Source: Marinirhabdus sp050859505 (lineage in GTDB: Bacteria > Bacteroidota > Bacteroidia > Flavobacteriales > Flavobacteriaceae). Taken from it: DNA of 64,000 nucleotides. The notes beneath the pieces are model-generated. The model saw only the letters and a program-made list of their open reading frames with translations, searched no databases and had not been told where the DNA came from. Below are positions 53,354-60,252 of this stretch, in pieces. The position numbers and the translations under genes were made by a program. Position 1 is the stretch's first letter; the number at the start of each line of letters is the position of its first letter. The stretch covers positions 3,348,001-3,412,000 of the forward strand of contig NZ_CP193934.1 of assembly GCF_050859505.1 (NCBI RefSeq). Reading direction: 5' to 3'.

Positions 53354-53680
53354 ATGAAATACTTTTTCATCTGTTCCGCAAACAAACAACGCTCAAAAAC
53401 AGCCGAGGACTACTTCGCCGAAAGATTTCCTGAGCACGAGTTCTTAAGCGCTGGAACAAATAGTAAGCTATGTAGGCAAGAAGGAACGACTGAGCTAACT
53501 GAAGATTTGTTAGAATGGGCTGATAAAGTCTATGTTATGGATAAGAAACATCTAGATCAAATTAAAAAGCATACAGGCTCTAAGTACTACTCAAAAATTA
53601 AAGTGTTGGATATTGCTGATATTTACAAGTACTATGATTCTAATTTGATAACGATATTAGAAAACAAAGTATCATTCTAA
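53354..53680 (+). CDS. Low-molecular-weight protein-tyrosine-phosphatase-like protein
   Basis: 108 aa. P-loop C-x5-R: CSANKQRS with Cys 7 and Arg 13, as in LMW phosphatases and arsenate reductases (usual CxGNxxRS). The later catalytic aspartate region is hard to place; the protein is shorter than the usual 150 aa. Divergent from abiEi, with the inverted-repeat operator between. Small LMW-type phosphatase genes near mobile elements are common; its role here is unknown. Confidence 0.75.
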   Translation: MKYFFICSANKQRSKTAEDYFAERFPEHEFLSAGTNSKLCRQEGTTELTEDLLEWADKVYVMDKKHLDQIKKHTGSKYYSKIKVLDIADIYKYYDSNLITILENKVSF

Positions 53681-53781
53681 AACAACCATTATATTGGCTA
53701 AAAACTTATTGGACTTCAAAATCACCATTTTAATGGTCTTTTTACTTTCTCTAGATTTGTAACAGTTAAATGAATCAACTT

Positions 53782-53836
53782 TAGTAAACTTTCGAGAAAC
53801 ATACCGCTTTTTGGTACTTTACTCATAAGTTTACTA
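53782..53836. promoter_or_regulatory. Second abiEi-like inverted repeat
   Basis: TAGTAAACTTTCGAGAAACA followed by TACC (53782-53805) pairs imperfectly with GGTACTTTACTCATAAGTTT and ACTA (53813-53836). Shares AGTAAACTTTCGAGAAA with the abiEi operator. It lies inside a minor open frame on the minus strand (53722-53910, 62 codons) that I do not count as a gene. Confidence 0.55.
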
Positions 53837-53930
53837 TAATCTCTCCATACATAATATAGTTTGAATTCATTTGAATGTATTTGTAGACCCAAATCATCAA
53901 ATTTTCCCAAAACTCACAAACTTTTGTTAA

Positions 53931-53957
53931 AAAGGGGCTAATTCGGTGTCACTAAAA
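53931..53957. promoter_or_regulatory. Integrase arm-type site, right end
   Basis: AAAGGGGC, then TAATTCGGTGTCACTAAAA, closely matches the left-end stretch at 35048-35075 (AAAGGGGC then AAATTCGGTGTCACTTAAAA). Both contain the 11-base ATTCGGTGTCA. Confidence 0.75.
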
Positions 53958-54012
53958 TTTTAGGCGGCTTTTAAGCCTTGAAAAACCTATAAAAATGAGA
54001 TTTTGGATAGTT

Positions 54013-54025
54013 CCTTACTCTCCGC
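54013..54025. other. attR core
   Basis: CCTTACTCTCCGC identical to the tRNA-Ser 3' end (34938-34950). Right boundary of the island. Confidence 0.85.
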
Positions 54026-54032
54026 ATTGTTT

Positions 54033-54066
54033 AAATGCTTCACATCGTAGATGTGGAGCATTTTTT
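54033..54066 (+). terminator. Original tRNA-Ser terminator, now beyond attR
   Basis: AAATGCTTCACAT (54033-54045) with ATGTGGAGCATTT (54051-54063), then T tail to 54066. Placed 8 bases past attR. Before the island entered, this would have followed the tRNA directly (inference). Confidence 0.75.
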
Positions 54067-54115
54067 GTTTTCAGATGGGTGGAAAACCACAGGGTATTCT
54101 AAGCAGTTGGAAATA

Positions 54116-54147
54116 AAAATGCTCCAAGCCATAAGCTGGAGCATTTT
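54116..54147. terminator. Second hairpin terminator-like repeat
   Basis: AAAATGCTCCA (54116-54126) with TGGAGCATTTT (54137-54147). Shares ATGCTCCA with the hairpin at 54033-54066. It may stop the minus-strand DUF421 transcript. Confidence 0.65.
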
Positions 54148-54264
54148 AGTACTGTATCGTTTTACCACAGAATGGGATCACGGCAGTCATCCCTTACCCT
54201 CTACCATATCCGTTATAAAATATTATTTTGCGAGGGGTTATTTTCTGGGCTTAATTAGAGGTAT

Positions 54265-54789
54265 TTATTTTCTTCTAACCCCTTCTAACATTCTATCCAT
54301 TAATTTCTTATCTGAATTCGTATGTAATACAGAAACATCTCCAGTTGATTCTAAGACAACAGCTTTCACTTCATCAAAGTCTATCACATTAGCTTCACGA
54401 AGTTTTGCAATAAGATCTTCTTCGCTTAAATTGGCACTATGTAAATTATCGTGTAAAATTTTTCCTTCTTCCATTATTAGCAAAGGTTTATTAGTTACCA
54501 GTTTTTCGAAAAGAGGAACTTTACGAACTAAAAAGGTAAAAACCGTTTGAAATAACAAGATACCTGCAAGCGCGACTCCACCTTTTAAAATTGATTGGCC
54601 AGGATTCAAAATAATAGTGGCTAATATAGAACCCACGGCAATGGTTGAAGCGAAATCAAAACTTGATATTTTGGCAAAAGTTCTTAGACCTGAGATTCGT
54701 GTTATGGTAATTATAATTGAAAATATTGCTAGTATTGTAATTAGTACTTTTCCAATGATAGGTAATGAAGCATACAGCCAATTTTCCAT
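54265..54789 (-). CDS. DUF421 membrane protein (YetF-like)
   Basis: 174 aa. Three N-terminal membrane segments within residues 1-90 and a C-terminal soluble DUF421 domain (EEGKILHDNLHSANLSEEDL near 127-146). YetF-type proteins are inner-membrane proteins of unknown function. It lies in the flank beside the island and is followed by the island boundary. Confidence 0.88.
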   Translation of the reverse strand: MENWLYASLPIIGKVLITILAIFSIIITITRISGLRTFAKISSFDFASTIAVGSILATIILNPGQSILKGGVALAGILLFQTVFTFLVRKVPLFEKLVTNKPLLIMEEGKILHDNLHSANLSEEDLIAKLREANVIDFDEVKAVVLESTGDVSVLHTNSDKKLMDRMLEGVRRK

Positions 54790-54826
54790 GATAGTTAAAT
54801 TTTTTGTTATAGGTTAATATACTATA

Positions 54827-54851
54827 AAAGGCCGCCATTATGACGACCTTT
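54827..54851 (-). terminator. Terminator for the ferritin-like gene
   Basis: Hairpin of AAAGG-CGGC/GC-CG-CCTTT type (54827-54851), then TTTTATAG on the minus strand; it follows the gene at 54886-55371. Confidence 0.55.
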
Positions 54852-54885
54852 GGCATTAATAATTCAAATAGTAGACTCTTAGAGA

Positions 54886-55371
54886 TTAGGCTTTCGCTTT
54901 TCTATTTAATCTCTCTTCAGCCATTTTATTCAATTTGTCATCCGCACCATATTCTTCTTCTAAGGTTTTCTTTAATATTTTTGCAACATCGTCATGACCA
55001 AGTTCTTTTGCGTAGCGCAAAGCAGTTCCATATCCAGAAATTTCATAGTGTTCTACTCGTTGTGCTTCGGCAATTAGACCTGCATCGCGAACTGCGTCTT
55101 CTGCATCCTCTTCCAAAAAGCCTTCAGCTTCTTTAATAAGACCTTTCATGGCTTTACAAGTTTCTCCACCTAGTTTTAGATCCAAAATATCGCCTATTTC
55201 TTCAAGACGTGTTTTGTGTTCTTTGGTTTCTTTCAAATGATCTTCGAAAGCTTTTTTAAGTTTGCTATCGGTAGCATTTTTCACCATTTTAGGTAATGCA
55301 TCGACTAATTGCTTCTCAGCGCTATACAAGTCTTTTAATTGATGTTCAAATAAATCTTCTAAGGTTTTCAT
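54886..55371 (-). CDS. YciE/YciF ferritin-like protein (DUF892)
   Basis: 161 aa four-helix bundle of the DUF892 family. Iron-type residues such as EDHLKETKEHKTRLEE and EAQRVEHYEISGYG. Family proteins are stress-related, and related members bind metal. No signal peptide. Terminator immediately downstream. A cytoplasmic stress protein. Confidence 0.9.
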   Translation of the reverse strand: MKTLEDLFEHQLKDLYSAEKQLVDALPKMVKNATDSKLKKAFEDHLKETKEHKTRLEEIGDILDLKLGGETCKAMKGLIKEAEGFLEEDAEDAVRDAGLIAEAQRVEHYEISGYGTALRYAKELGHDDVAKILKKTLEEEYGADDKLNKMAEERLNRKAKA

Positions 55372-55530
55372 AGTTTTTGTTTTAAATTAATTTACCTTAA
55401 AATTAAGTCCATTTAGTGCTTTGTAAAAGACATTTGACGCAACATTAACTCTAACCGTTAACGATTTATAAAAGTGGTTGTATATGAGCTAAGAGGTGTT
55501 GAAAAATTTATAGACTTAGTCTTAATTCCG

Positions 55531-55968
55531 TTATAATTTAAATAACAGAACACAACAAACTCCAAAAATAATATGTGCTACAACTAATTGTATATAAAAG
55601 GTGATTTTATCGATATTTGGAGGATCGGGATGGAACGTAAATGCTAAATGCCAACTTAAAACCCCTAAAAGTCCCGCCGAAAACCCGAATACCATTCCAG
55701 ATACCAGCGAAAGAGTAAGTACTGTATAAAGCAAACCAATTTTGAATAACGTTACAAAAAATATCCCGATTAATATATGAAGTAACCACCCTATGATATG
55801 CTCCTGGCAAACAGGCTGGTTTTTATTTGGAATTCTATCTAAAAGCGTATTTATTAATTGCGGCTCTTCAAACTTACTCTTAGAAAAATAAGATATTGCA
55901 TAACTAAAGAATGTCATACCAGTAGTAGCTAAAATACCTATGGTAATAATTTGAGATACGAGTTCCAT
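55531..55968 (-). CDS. DUF2938 membrane protein
   Basis: 145 aa with four hydrophobic segments, and the family-like HIIGWLLHILIGI and SWHLAFTFHPDPPN segments. Function unknown. It lies among the stress-gene flank; its neighbours are the ferritin-like gene and the DUF1989 gene. A call to DUF2938 is from recalled similarity. Confidence 0.7.
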   Translation of the reverse strand: MELVSQIITIGILATTGMTFFSYAISYFSKSKFEEPQLINTLLDRIPNKNQPVCQEHIIGWLLHILIGIFFVTLFKIGLLYTVLTLSLVSGMVFGFSAGLLGVLSWHLAFTFHPDPPNIDKITFYIQLVVAHIIFGVCCVLLFKL

Positions 55969-56004
55969 TTTAAAGATTATAAAATTAGGTTATACCGATT
56001 GTAA

Positions 56005-56595
56005 TTACAGAGTACTTTCAATGACTTCATATTGAATGGGTTTAAAAGAACCTCCATTGCTATCTTCTGCAGAACAGGCTGTCAAGCCTACTATTACATC
56101 AAACAAAGGTTTAAACAGCACATAATCACCCGCGTTAGAAAGGGGAGGTAAAACTGATAGTTTTCCTTCGTTATTGAACTGAACATTCATAAAAATATTG
56201 AAAGCTGTAGGAACATCATCTGGTTCAATATTAAATGGTGCGAGATGTTTGTATAAATTTTCAAAACAACTAGGATGGTACTTTGAATCGTCATACATAA
56301 TCTGAAATGTTTCTGGAGAACACGGCGCCAAGAGGATATCATTACGACCATTAGTATCTTCAATAATTTCCATCATTTTTCGAGAACGATTACTCCATAA
56401 GAAATTGTTTTTGGTGATGAGTATGGATTCTTCAAAATCCATAGTTTTTCCAGCTGAAATCTTTTCTCTTGTATCTTCAGCATTAAATAGTACCATGTCG
56501 CTTACCTGACCTCCTTCAGGGCCTATAATTTTCAATAATTGGTGCTTTTTCAAATGAAAAGCGCAACCTGATTGTTTGGGTATGGTGTGTATCAT
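56005..56595 (-). CDS. DUF1989 (urea carboxylase-associated) protein
   Basis: 196 aa. Family DUF1989, whose characterised members act as carboxyguanidine deiminase subunits or in urea/guanidine use. Features: GPEGGQVSDMVLFN near residues 30-43, SAGKTMDFEES, PDDVPTAFNIFMNV, and a late cysteine-containing segment GLTACSAEDSNGG. Separated from the GntA-like gene by 29 bases on the same strand, so probably one operon. Confidence 0.85.
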   Translation of the reverse strand: MIHTIPKQSGCAFHLKKHQLLKIIGPEGGQVSDMVLFNAEDTREKISAGKTMDFEESILITKNNFLWSNRSRKMMEIIEDTNGRNDILLAPCSPETFQIMYDDSKYHPSCFENLYKHLAPFNIEPDDVPTAFNIFMNVQFNNEGKLSVLPPLSNAGDYVLFKPLFDVIVGLTACSAEDSNGGSFKPIQYEVIESTL

Positions 56596-56624
56596 TATTC
56601 TTTTTTAATATTTTCTACTTTATT

Positions 56625-57290
56625 CTATTTGGCAGGAGCAAAAGGACATTTCCATTCTTCACTAACATTTCTTCCACTATACTGTAGGGCCTCGCTAGAA
56701 TTCCCAAAATCTGCCAGAATAGGATTTATGGATCCCTGTAATTTCTTATCCCGTTTACGTATTCTGTCTCGAACTCGTTTATACGTTCCCATTTCCCTTA
56801 ATTTTTCAAACTGTTGATGCAAATTGAAAACAAGAGCTGGAACTGGAGACTGTCTTGCTTTTCTAGAACTGTTGGGATGTAATCCAACAATATAAAAAGC
56901 CTTGCCTAATAAACTAAAACTAAAGTTATGATCTTCTGGATCTTTACTCACTGATGCATCCCAAGGCTTGGAATCTAAAGAGTGCATACCTTCTAATTGT
57001 AACCATAATTTTTTTTCAAATTCCTTCTCATCTGTAATTTCATCATCGGGAAACGTAGCAATGAATGTTTCAAAATTATTAGAAGAAAAATCATAGTTTG
57101 TAAGATATGTTTCCAAATCCTTCAGAATGTTCATAGCAGCTGTTAGTGAACCTAGATTTTTATAGTCACGTATAGTAACTTCTTCCATTTTAAATACAGT
57201 TTGAGCCATGATACATGGATGATTTTTTTTTACTATAAAATCGGCAAATAACTTTTTTGTAGTACTTTCTTTCTCTAAATGTATTTCCAT
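56625..57290 (-). CDS. YqcI/YcgG family heme-dependent N-hydroxylase (GntA-like)
   Basis: 221 aa. Family known from guanitoxin biosynthesis GntA, a heme protein that N-hydroxylates an arginine derivative. Conserved segments: HPCIMAQ (24-30), HPNSSRKAR and CPFAP near the end. First gene of the pair with the DUF1989 gene. The exact substrate is unknown. An AraC regulator is divergent upstream (57546). Confidence 0.85.
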   Translation of the reverse strand: MEIHLEKESTTKKLFADFIVKKNHPCIMAQTVFKMEEVTIRDYKNLGSLTAAMNILKDLETYLTNYDFSSNNFETFIATFPDDEITDEKEFEKKLWLQLEGMHSLDSKPWDASVSKDPEDHNFSFSLLGKAFYIVGLHPNSSRKARQSPVPALVFNLHQQFEKLREMGTYKRVRDRIRKRDKKLQGSINPILADFGNSSEALQYSGRNVSEEWKCPFAPAK

Positions 57291-57545
57291 TTTGAATCTT
57301 TTTAAATTCTTTATTTTTCAAAACTAAATAGAAGATTTCCTAAAAATTTATAACGAATTATTAAAAAAAAAGCAAAGATTGATTGATTCACAATTATTCC
57401 TACTCCAAAATGAATGTTCTTGTTAATAACTGTTAACCTCAATGAGAAGTTTGTCTCAGATTAGGATTTATTTGAGCTAAAACTTGATACCTTCGGATTA
57501 TAATTTGAGACTGTACAGTGTTTAATTTATTTTAAATAAATCCGC

Positions 57546-58565
57546 ATGACTATTTTTAAAGTTAATTCATTACCTGTTTTAGAAGTTATAAAAGATCTTG
57601 CAAAAGCATTTAACACCAATTATAAAATGGATGTTTGTGAGTACTCATTAAAGATTCCTGAAATGTTAGGAACCGGGGAGATTAGAGCGTATCATTTAGA
57701 AAATGGTTTAGGAATTATCACCTATGATTGTACTTTTTATAATGATTTAGAAATTCATTTTATTGTAAACGATGTGCATCCTTTAAAATTTATATACATT
57801 TTAAAAGGTAATCTGGACCATACATTTGAAAATGAAAAAAGTATCCATTCCATAGAGGAATATCAAAGTGCTATGATAGCCAGTAGTAATACGAATGGAC
57901 ATATACTTTATTTTAAAGCCAATACCAGTGTGGCAAAATACTGTGTAGAAATTGACAGGAAAGCATTCAATCTGGACCCAGCCTTTCAAAATAAAGATGT
58001 GGACCTACAATTATATACACTATTTAAAGATATAAAGGCCGATGAGGCATTCTATTATAAAGGCGATTACAGCTTAACTATTGCTGATATTTTTAGCGAT
58101 ATCAAAAAAAATGACGATTTATTTGATGGCGATAAATTAGTATATAAATTCTATATGGAGAGTATTGCATATCAAACATTGGTCATGCATCTTTCTCAAT
58201 TTTTAGATGATCAACGCGGGAATAATAAACAAAAGATACTTCGCAAAAGAGAATTTGAGCAATTTAAAAAAGTAGTAGACTACATTACTACAAATTTGGA
58301 AAATTATTGCGGTATTGATGAATTAACAAAGGTTTCTGGTTTGAATGCTCTAAAGCTTCAAAAAGGATTTAAGTATTTATACAATACTACTATAAATCAA
58401 TTTGTACAGGAAAAGCGCTTGGAAAAGGCAAAAGATCTTTTAACTACTAGTGATAAATCTATTAATGAAATTGTTGTTTTAATTGGATTTAAAAGCGCTA
58501 GTTATTTCAGCCGGATCTTCAAAGAAAAATATGGAGTTCAGCCATCACTATTTAAAAAGAATTAG
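57546..58565 (+). CDS. AraC-family transcriptional regulator
   Basis: 339 aa, N-terminal effector/dimerisation part and C-terminal double HTH (residues about 240-335) with LEKAKDLLTTSDKSINEI and IGFKSASYFSRIFKEKYG. Divergent from the GntA-like/DUF1989 pair (255 bp apart) and therefore a candidate regulator of it. Ligand unknown. Confidence 0.92.
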   Translation: MTIFKVNSLPVLEVIKDLAKAFNTNYKMDVCEYSLKIPEMLGTGEIRAYHLENGLGIITYDCTFYNDLEIHFIVNDVHPLKFIYILKGNLDHTFENEKSIHSIEEYQSAMIASSNTNGHILYFKANTSVAKYCVEIDRKAFNLDPAFQNKDVDLQLYTLFKDIKADEAFYYKGDYSLTIADIFSDIKKNDDLFDGDKLVYKFYMESIAYQTLVMHLSQFLDDQRGNNKQKILRKREFEQFKKVVDYITTNLENYCGIDELTKVSGLNALKLQKGFKYLYNTTINQFVQEKRLEKAKDLLTTSDKSINEIVVLIGFKSASYFSRIFKEKYGVQPSLFKKN

Positions 58566-58839
58566 TAAACAACGTTATCCAAGATTCATCTTATTTTACA
58601 TTTTAAAAAAAATACTTTTAATTCTTTTCAGTTTTTTAATTTTTTGAAATTTAAGATCATCAGCCCCCGATATCTTCATTCATTATCTCTATAAATTTTT
58701 CTCATACTAATTTACCTCAGGATTTAACATAGTGTTTAGGTGAGTAGGTAAAGCTTTCATAAAGTATATTGGGCTATAAAATATATCTGCTATTTTTATT
58801 TCAAGTTACTCAAGAAAAACCTGAAACAAAAAAGTCACT

Positions 58840-59295
58840 ATGAAAACAAAAGAAGAAATTTCAAAAAAAATTAACGCACTTATTGAAAAAAATAATGATG
58901 CTTATAAAGGATTTAAAAATGCTGCAGAGAATGCTGAAAGTAGCCAACTCAAATCCTATTTATTACAACAGTCGAGTGAACGTAAATCGTTTGCTACAAC
59001 ACTCTCCTCGAGTTTACACGCATACAATCCAGATTTTAAAATAGATACAGATGGTAGTGTTACCGGATCTATACACCGTTCATGGATGGATTTTAAATCG
59101 GCTTTATCTATGGATGACGACGAATCAATCTTAGAAGAATGTATACGTGGAGATAAAGCTAGCGTAGAAGAATACAAAGAATTTTTACAAAAGTATCCTT
59201 CCACTTCCGATGACATTAAAAGAACTATTGAAGGACAATTACAAAATGTAAAAAATACGCTCAATAGCGTTGAAAGACTGGAAGATTTACATTAA
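58840..59295 (+). CDS. PA2169-family four-helix-bundle stress protein (DUF2383)
   Basis: 151 aa with a short KTKEEISKKINALIEKN start and helical body typical of PA2169/DUF2383 proteins. Ferritin-like fold with little known biochemistry. Terminator hairpin at 59305-59339 after it. Confidence 0.85.
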   Translation: MKTKEEISKKINALIEKNNDAYKGFKNAAENAESSQLKSYLLQQSSERKSFATTLSSSLHAYNPDFKIDTDGSVTGSIHRSWMDFKSALSMDDDESILEECIRGDKASVEEYKEFLQKYPSTSDDIKRTIEGQLQNVKNTLNSVERLEDLH

Positions 59296-59304
59296 ATACT
59301 AACG

Positions 59305-59339
59305 AAGTGTCCGTATTTACACTACGGACACTTTAATTT
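59305..59339 (+). terminator. Terminator after the PA2169-like gene
   Basis: AAGTGTCCGTA (59305-59315) with TACGGACACTT (59323-59333), followed by a T-rich run. Confidence 0.85.
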
Positions 59340-59362
59340 TTATAACCAAAAATTAATTACCT

Positions 59363-59518
59363 ATGTCTATACTAACAATACTACTTAATATTTTACTACC
59401 ACCTCTTGCAGTCCTTATGAAACACGGTCTTGGAGGTAAATTTATCATAAACCTCTTATTAACTATTTTAGGATGGTTACCAGGAGTGATCCATGCATTT
59501 TTAGTCAATAATGAATAA
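59363..59518 (+). CDS. YqaE/Pmp3 family small membrane protein
   Basis: 51 aa, with two hydrophobic segments (ILLNILLPPLAVLMK and FIINLLLTILGWLPGVIHAF). The LLPPLAV and GWLPGVIHA pieces are the family signature. Pmp3-type proteins influence membrane potential and salt stress. Confidence 0.85.
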   Translation: MSILTILLNILLPPLAVLMKHGLGGKFIINLLLTILGWLPGVIHAFLVNNE

Positions 59519-59544
59519 ATATCATCTAATCATATATATATAAT

Positions 59545-59805
59545 ATGGAGATGATTTTGGGATTAGTTGCTGGGATACTTACCATGTGTGGAATAATTCC
59601 TCAAATATATAAAGCCCATAAGACTAAACAAGTTAAAGATGTGTCTAGAGGAATGTTAATAATTCTTCTGTTAGGTGTTCTTTTATGGACTATCTACGGA
59701 ATTATGAAAAATGATGTCCCAATATATGTTACAAACGCTATAGCTTTTTTATTAAATGGGTATATGCTACTGTTAACTTTTAAATTAAACCAAAATGATA
59801 CTTAA
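59545..59805 (+). CDS. SemiSWEET sugar transporter family protein
   Basis: 86 aa with three membrane segments, PQIYKAHKTKQVKDVS (MTN3/PQ-loop type) near residues 19-34, characteristic of the bacterial SemiSWEET half transporter, which works as a dimer. Likely substrate is a sugar (family). It follows the Pmp3-like gene closely. Confidence 0.88.
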   Translation: MEMILGLVAGILTMCGIIPQIYKAHKTKQVKDVSRGMLIILLLGVLLWTIYGIMKNDVPIYVTNAIAFLLNGYMLLLTFKLNQNDT

Positions 59806-59828
59806 AGGTGTCATCTTAAAAAAAAAAA

Positions 59829-59942
59829 ATGAAAAAATTATTTCGAATTTTAACCCTTGTACAGGTTATTTATCAAGGGGTACAAATGTATAAAGAGCAT
59901 ACTAAAACCAAAAAACGAGAGAGAAACTATCAAAAATCATAA
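59829..59942 (+). CDS. Small basic protein, 37 aa
   Basis: ATG at 59829, MKKLFRILTLVQVIYQGVQM then a basic tail KEHTKTKKRERNYQKS. A hydrophobic N-terminus and a charged C-terminus. No known family. It sits just after the SemiSWEET gene; may be a real small gene. Confidence 0.45.
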   Translation: MKKLFRILTLVQVIYQGVQMYKEHTKTKKRERNYQKS

Positions 59943-59992
59943 CCTCAATTGAATTAGGTTATTTTTTATTATTTAATTTAAACTTAAAAATT

Positions 59993-60139
59993 ATGAGCGA
60001 ACAAAAATCAAATCAGGAAAAGGGTGCACATTCCAGTAAGAAAACTCCAAGAGGAAGTAAAAGTGTGCACAGCGAACACGATAATTCAACTGAAGATGGG
60101 TATAAGCCTAAATCTCATTTGAATAGAGAAGAAGAATAA
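59993..60139 (+). CDS. Small hydrophilic protein, 48 aa
   Basis: MSEQKSNQEKGAHSSKKTPR and then polar, acidic residues to the end; no hydrophobic segment. It has the look of a stress-type disordered protein. Followed by a strong terminator (60151-60195), which supports a real transcript. Confidence 0.55.
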   Translation: MSEQKSNQEKGAHSSKKTPRGSKSVHSEHDNSTEDGYKPKSHLNREEE

Positions 60140-60150
60140 AATTTTCTATT

Positions 60151-60195
60151 ATTTAAATAAAAAGTCCAATGTTGTATTGGACTTTTTATTTAAAT
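60151..60195. terminator. Bidirectional terminator between converging genes
   Basis: A perfect 20-bp stem, ATTTAAATAAAAAGTCCAAT (60151-60170) with its inverse complement (60176-60195) around the loop GTTGT. It can end transcripts from both sides. Confidence 0.9.
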
Positions 60196-60252
60196 ATGTT
60201 CTCATCTTCAAATATAGTGCTAGAAGAACACTATCTAACTAACTAAGTAGTA

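Larger units (their letters stand above)
34938..54025. mobile_element. Integrated genomic island in tRNA-Ser, about 19.1 kb
   Basis: The boundaries are the 13-base att repeats. It carries a tyrosine integrase just inside the left end, two integration/mobilization genes, a noncoding region, a DISARM-like defence operon, an AbiE pair and a phosphatase-like gene. No relaxase or conjugation genes are visible, so if mobile it would rely on help from another element. The direct repeats ATTCGGTGTCA near both ends also fit an integrase-driven element. The defence genes look more AT-rich than the neighbouring core genes. Confidence 0.88.

Noticed and set aside
53722..53910. 62-codon minus-strand ORF near attR
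   Set aside because: It covers the second abiEi-like palindrome and has no recognisable domain; better explained as regulatory DNA. A shared FLE-LL-L peptide with the frame upstream of abiEi follows from the shared palindrome.
54035..54550. 171-codon plus-strand ORF just past attR
   Set aside because: It runs through two terminator hairpins and antisense to the DUF421 gene, which has clear membrane segments and family sequence.
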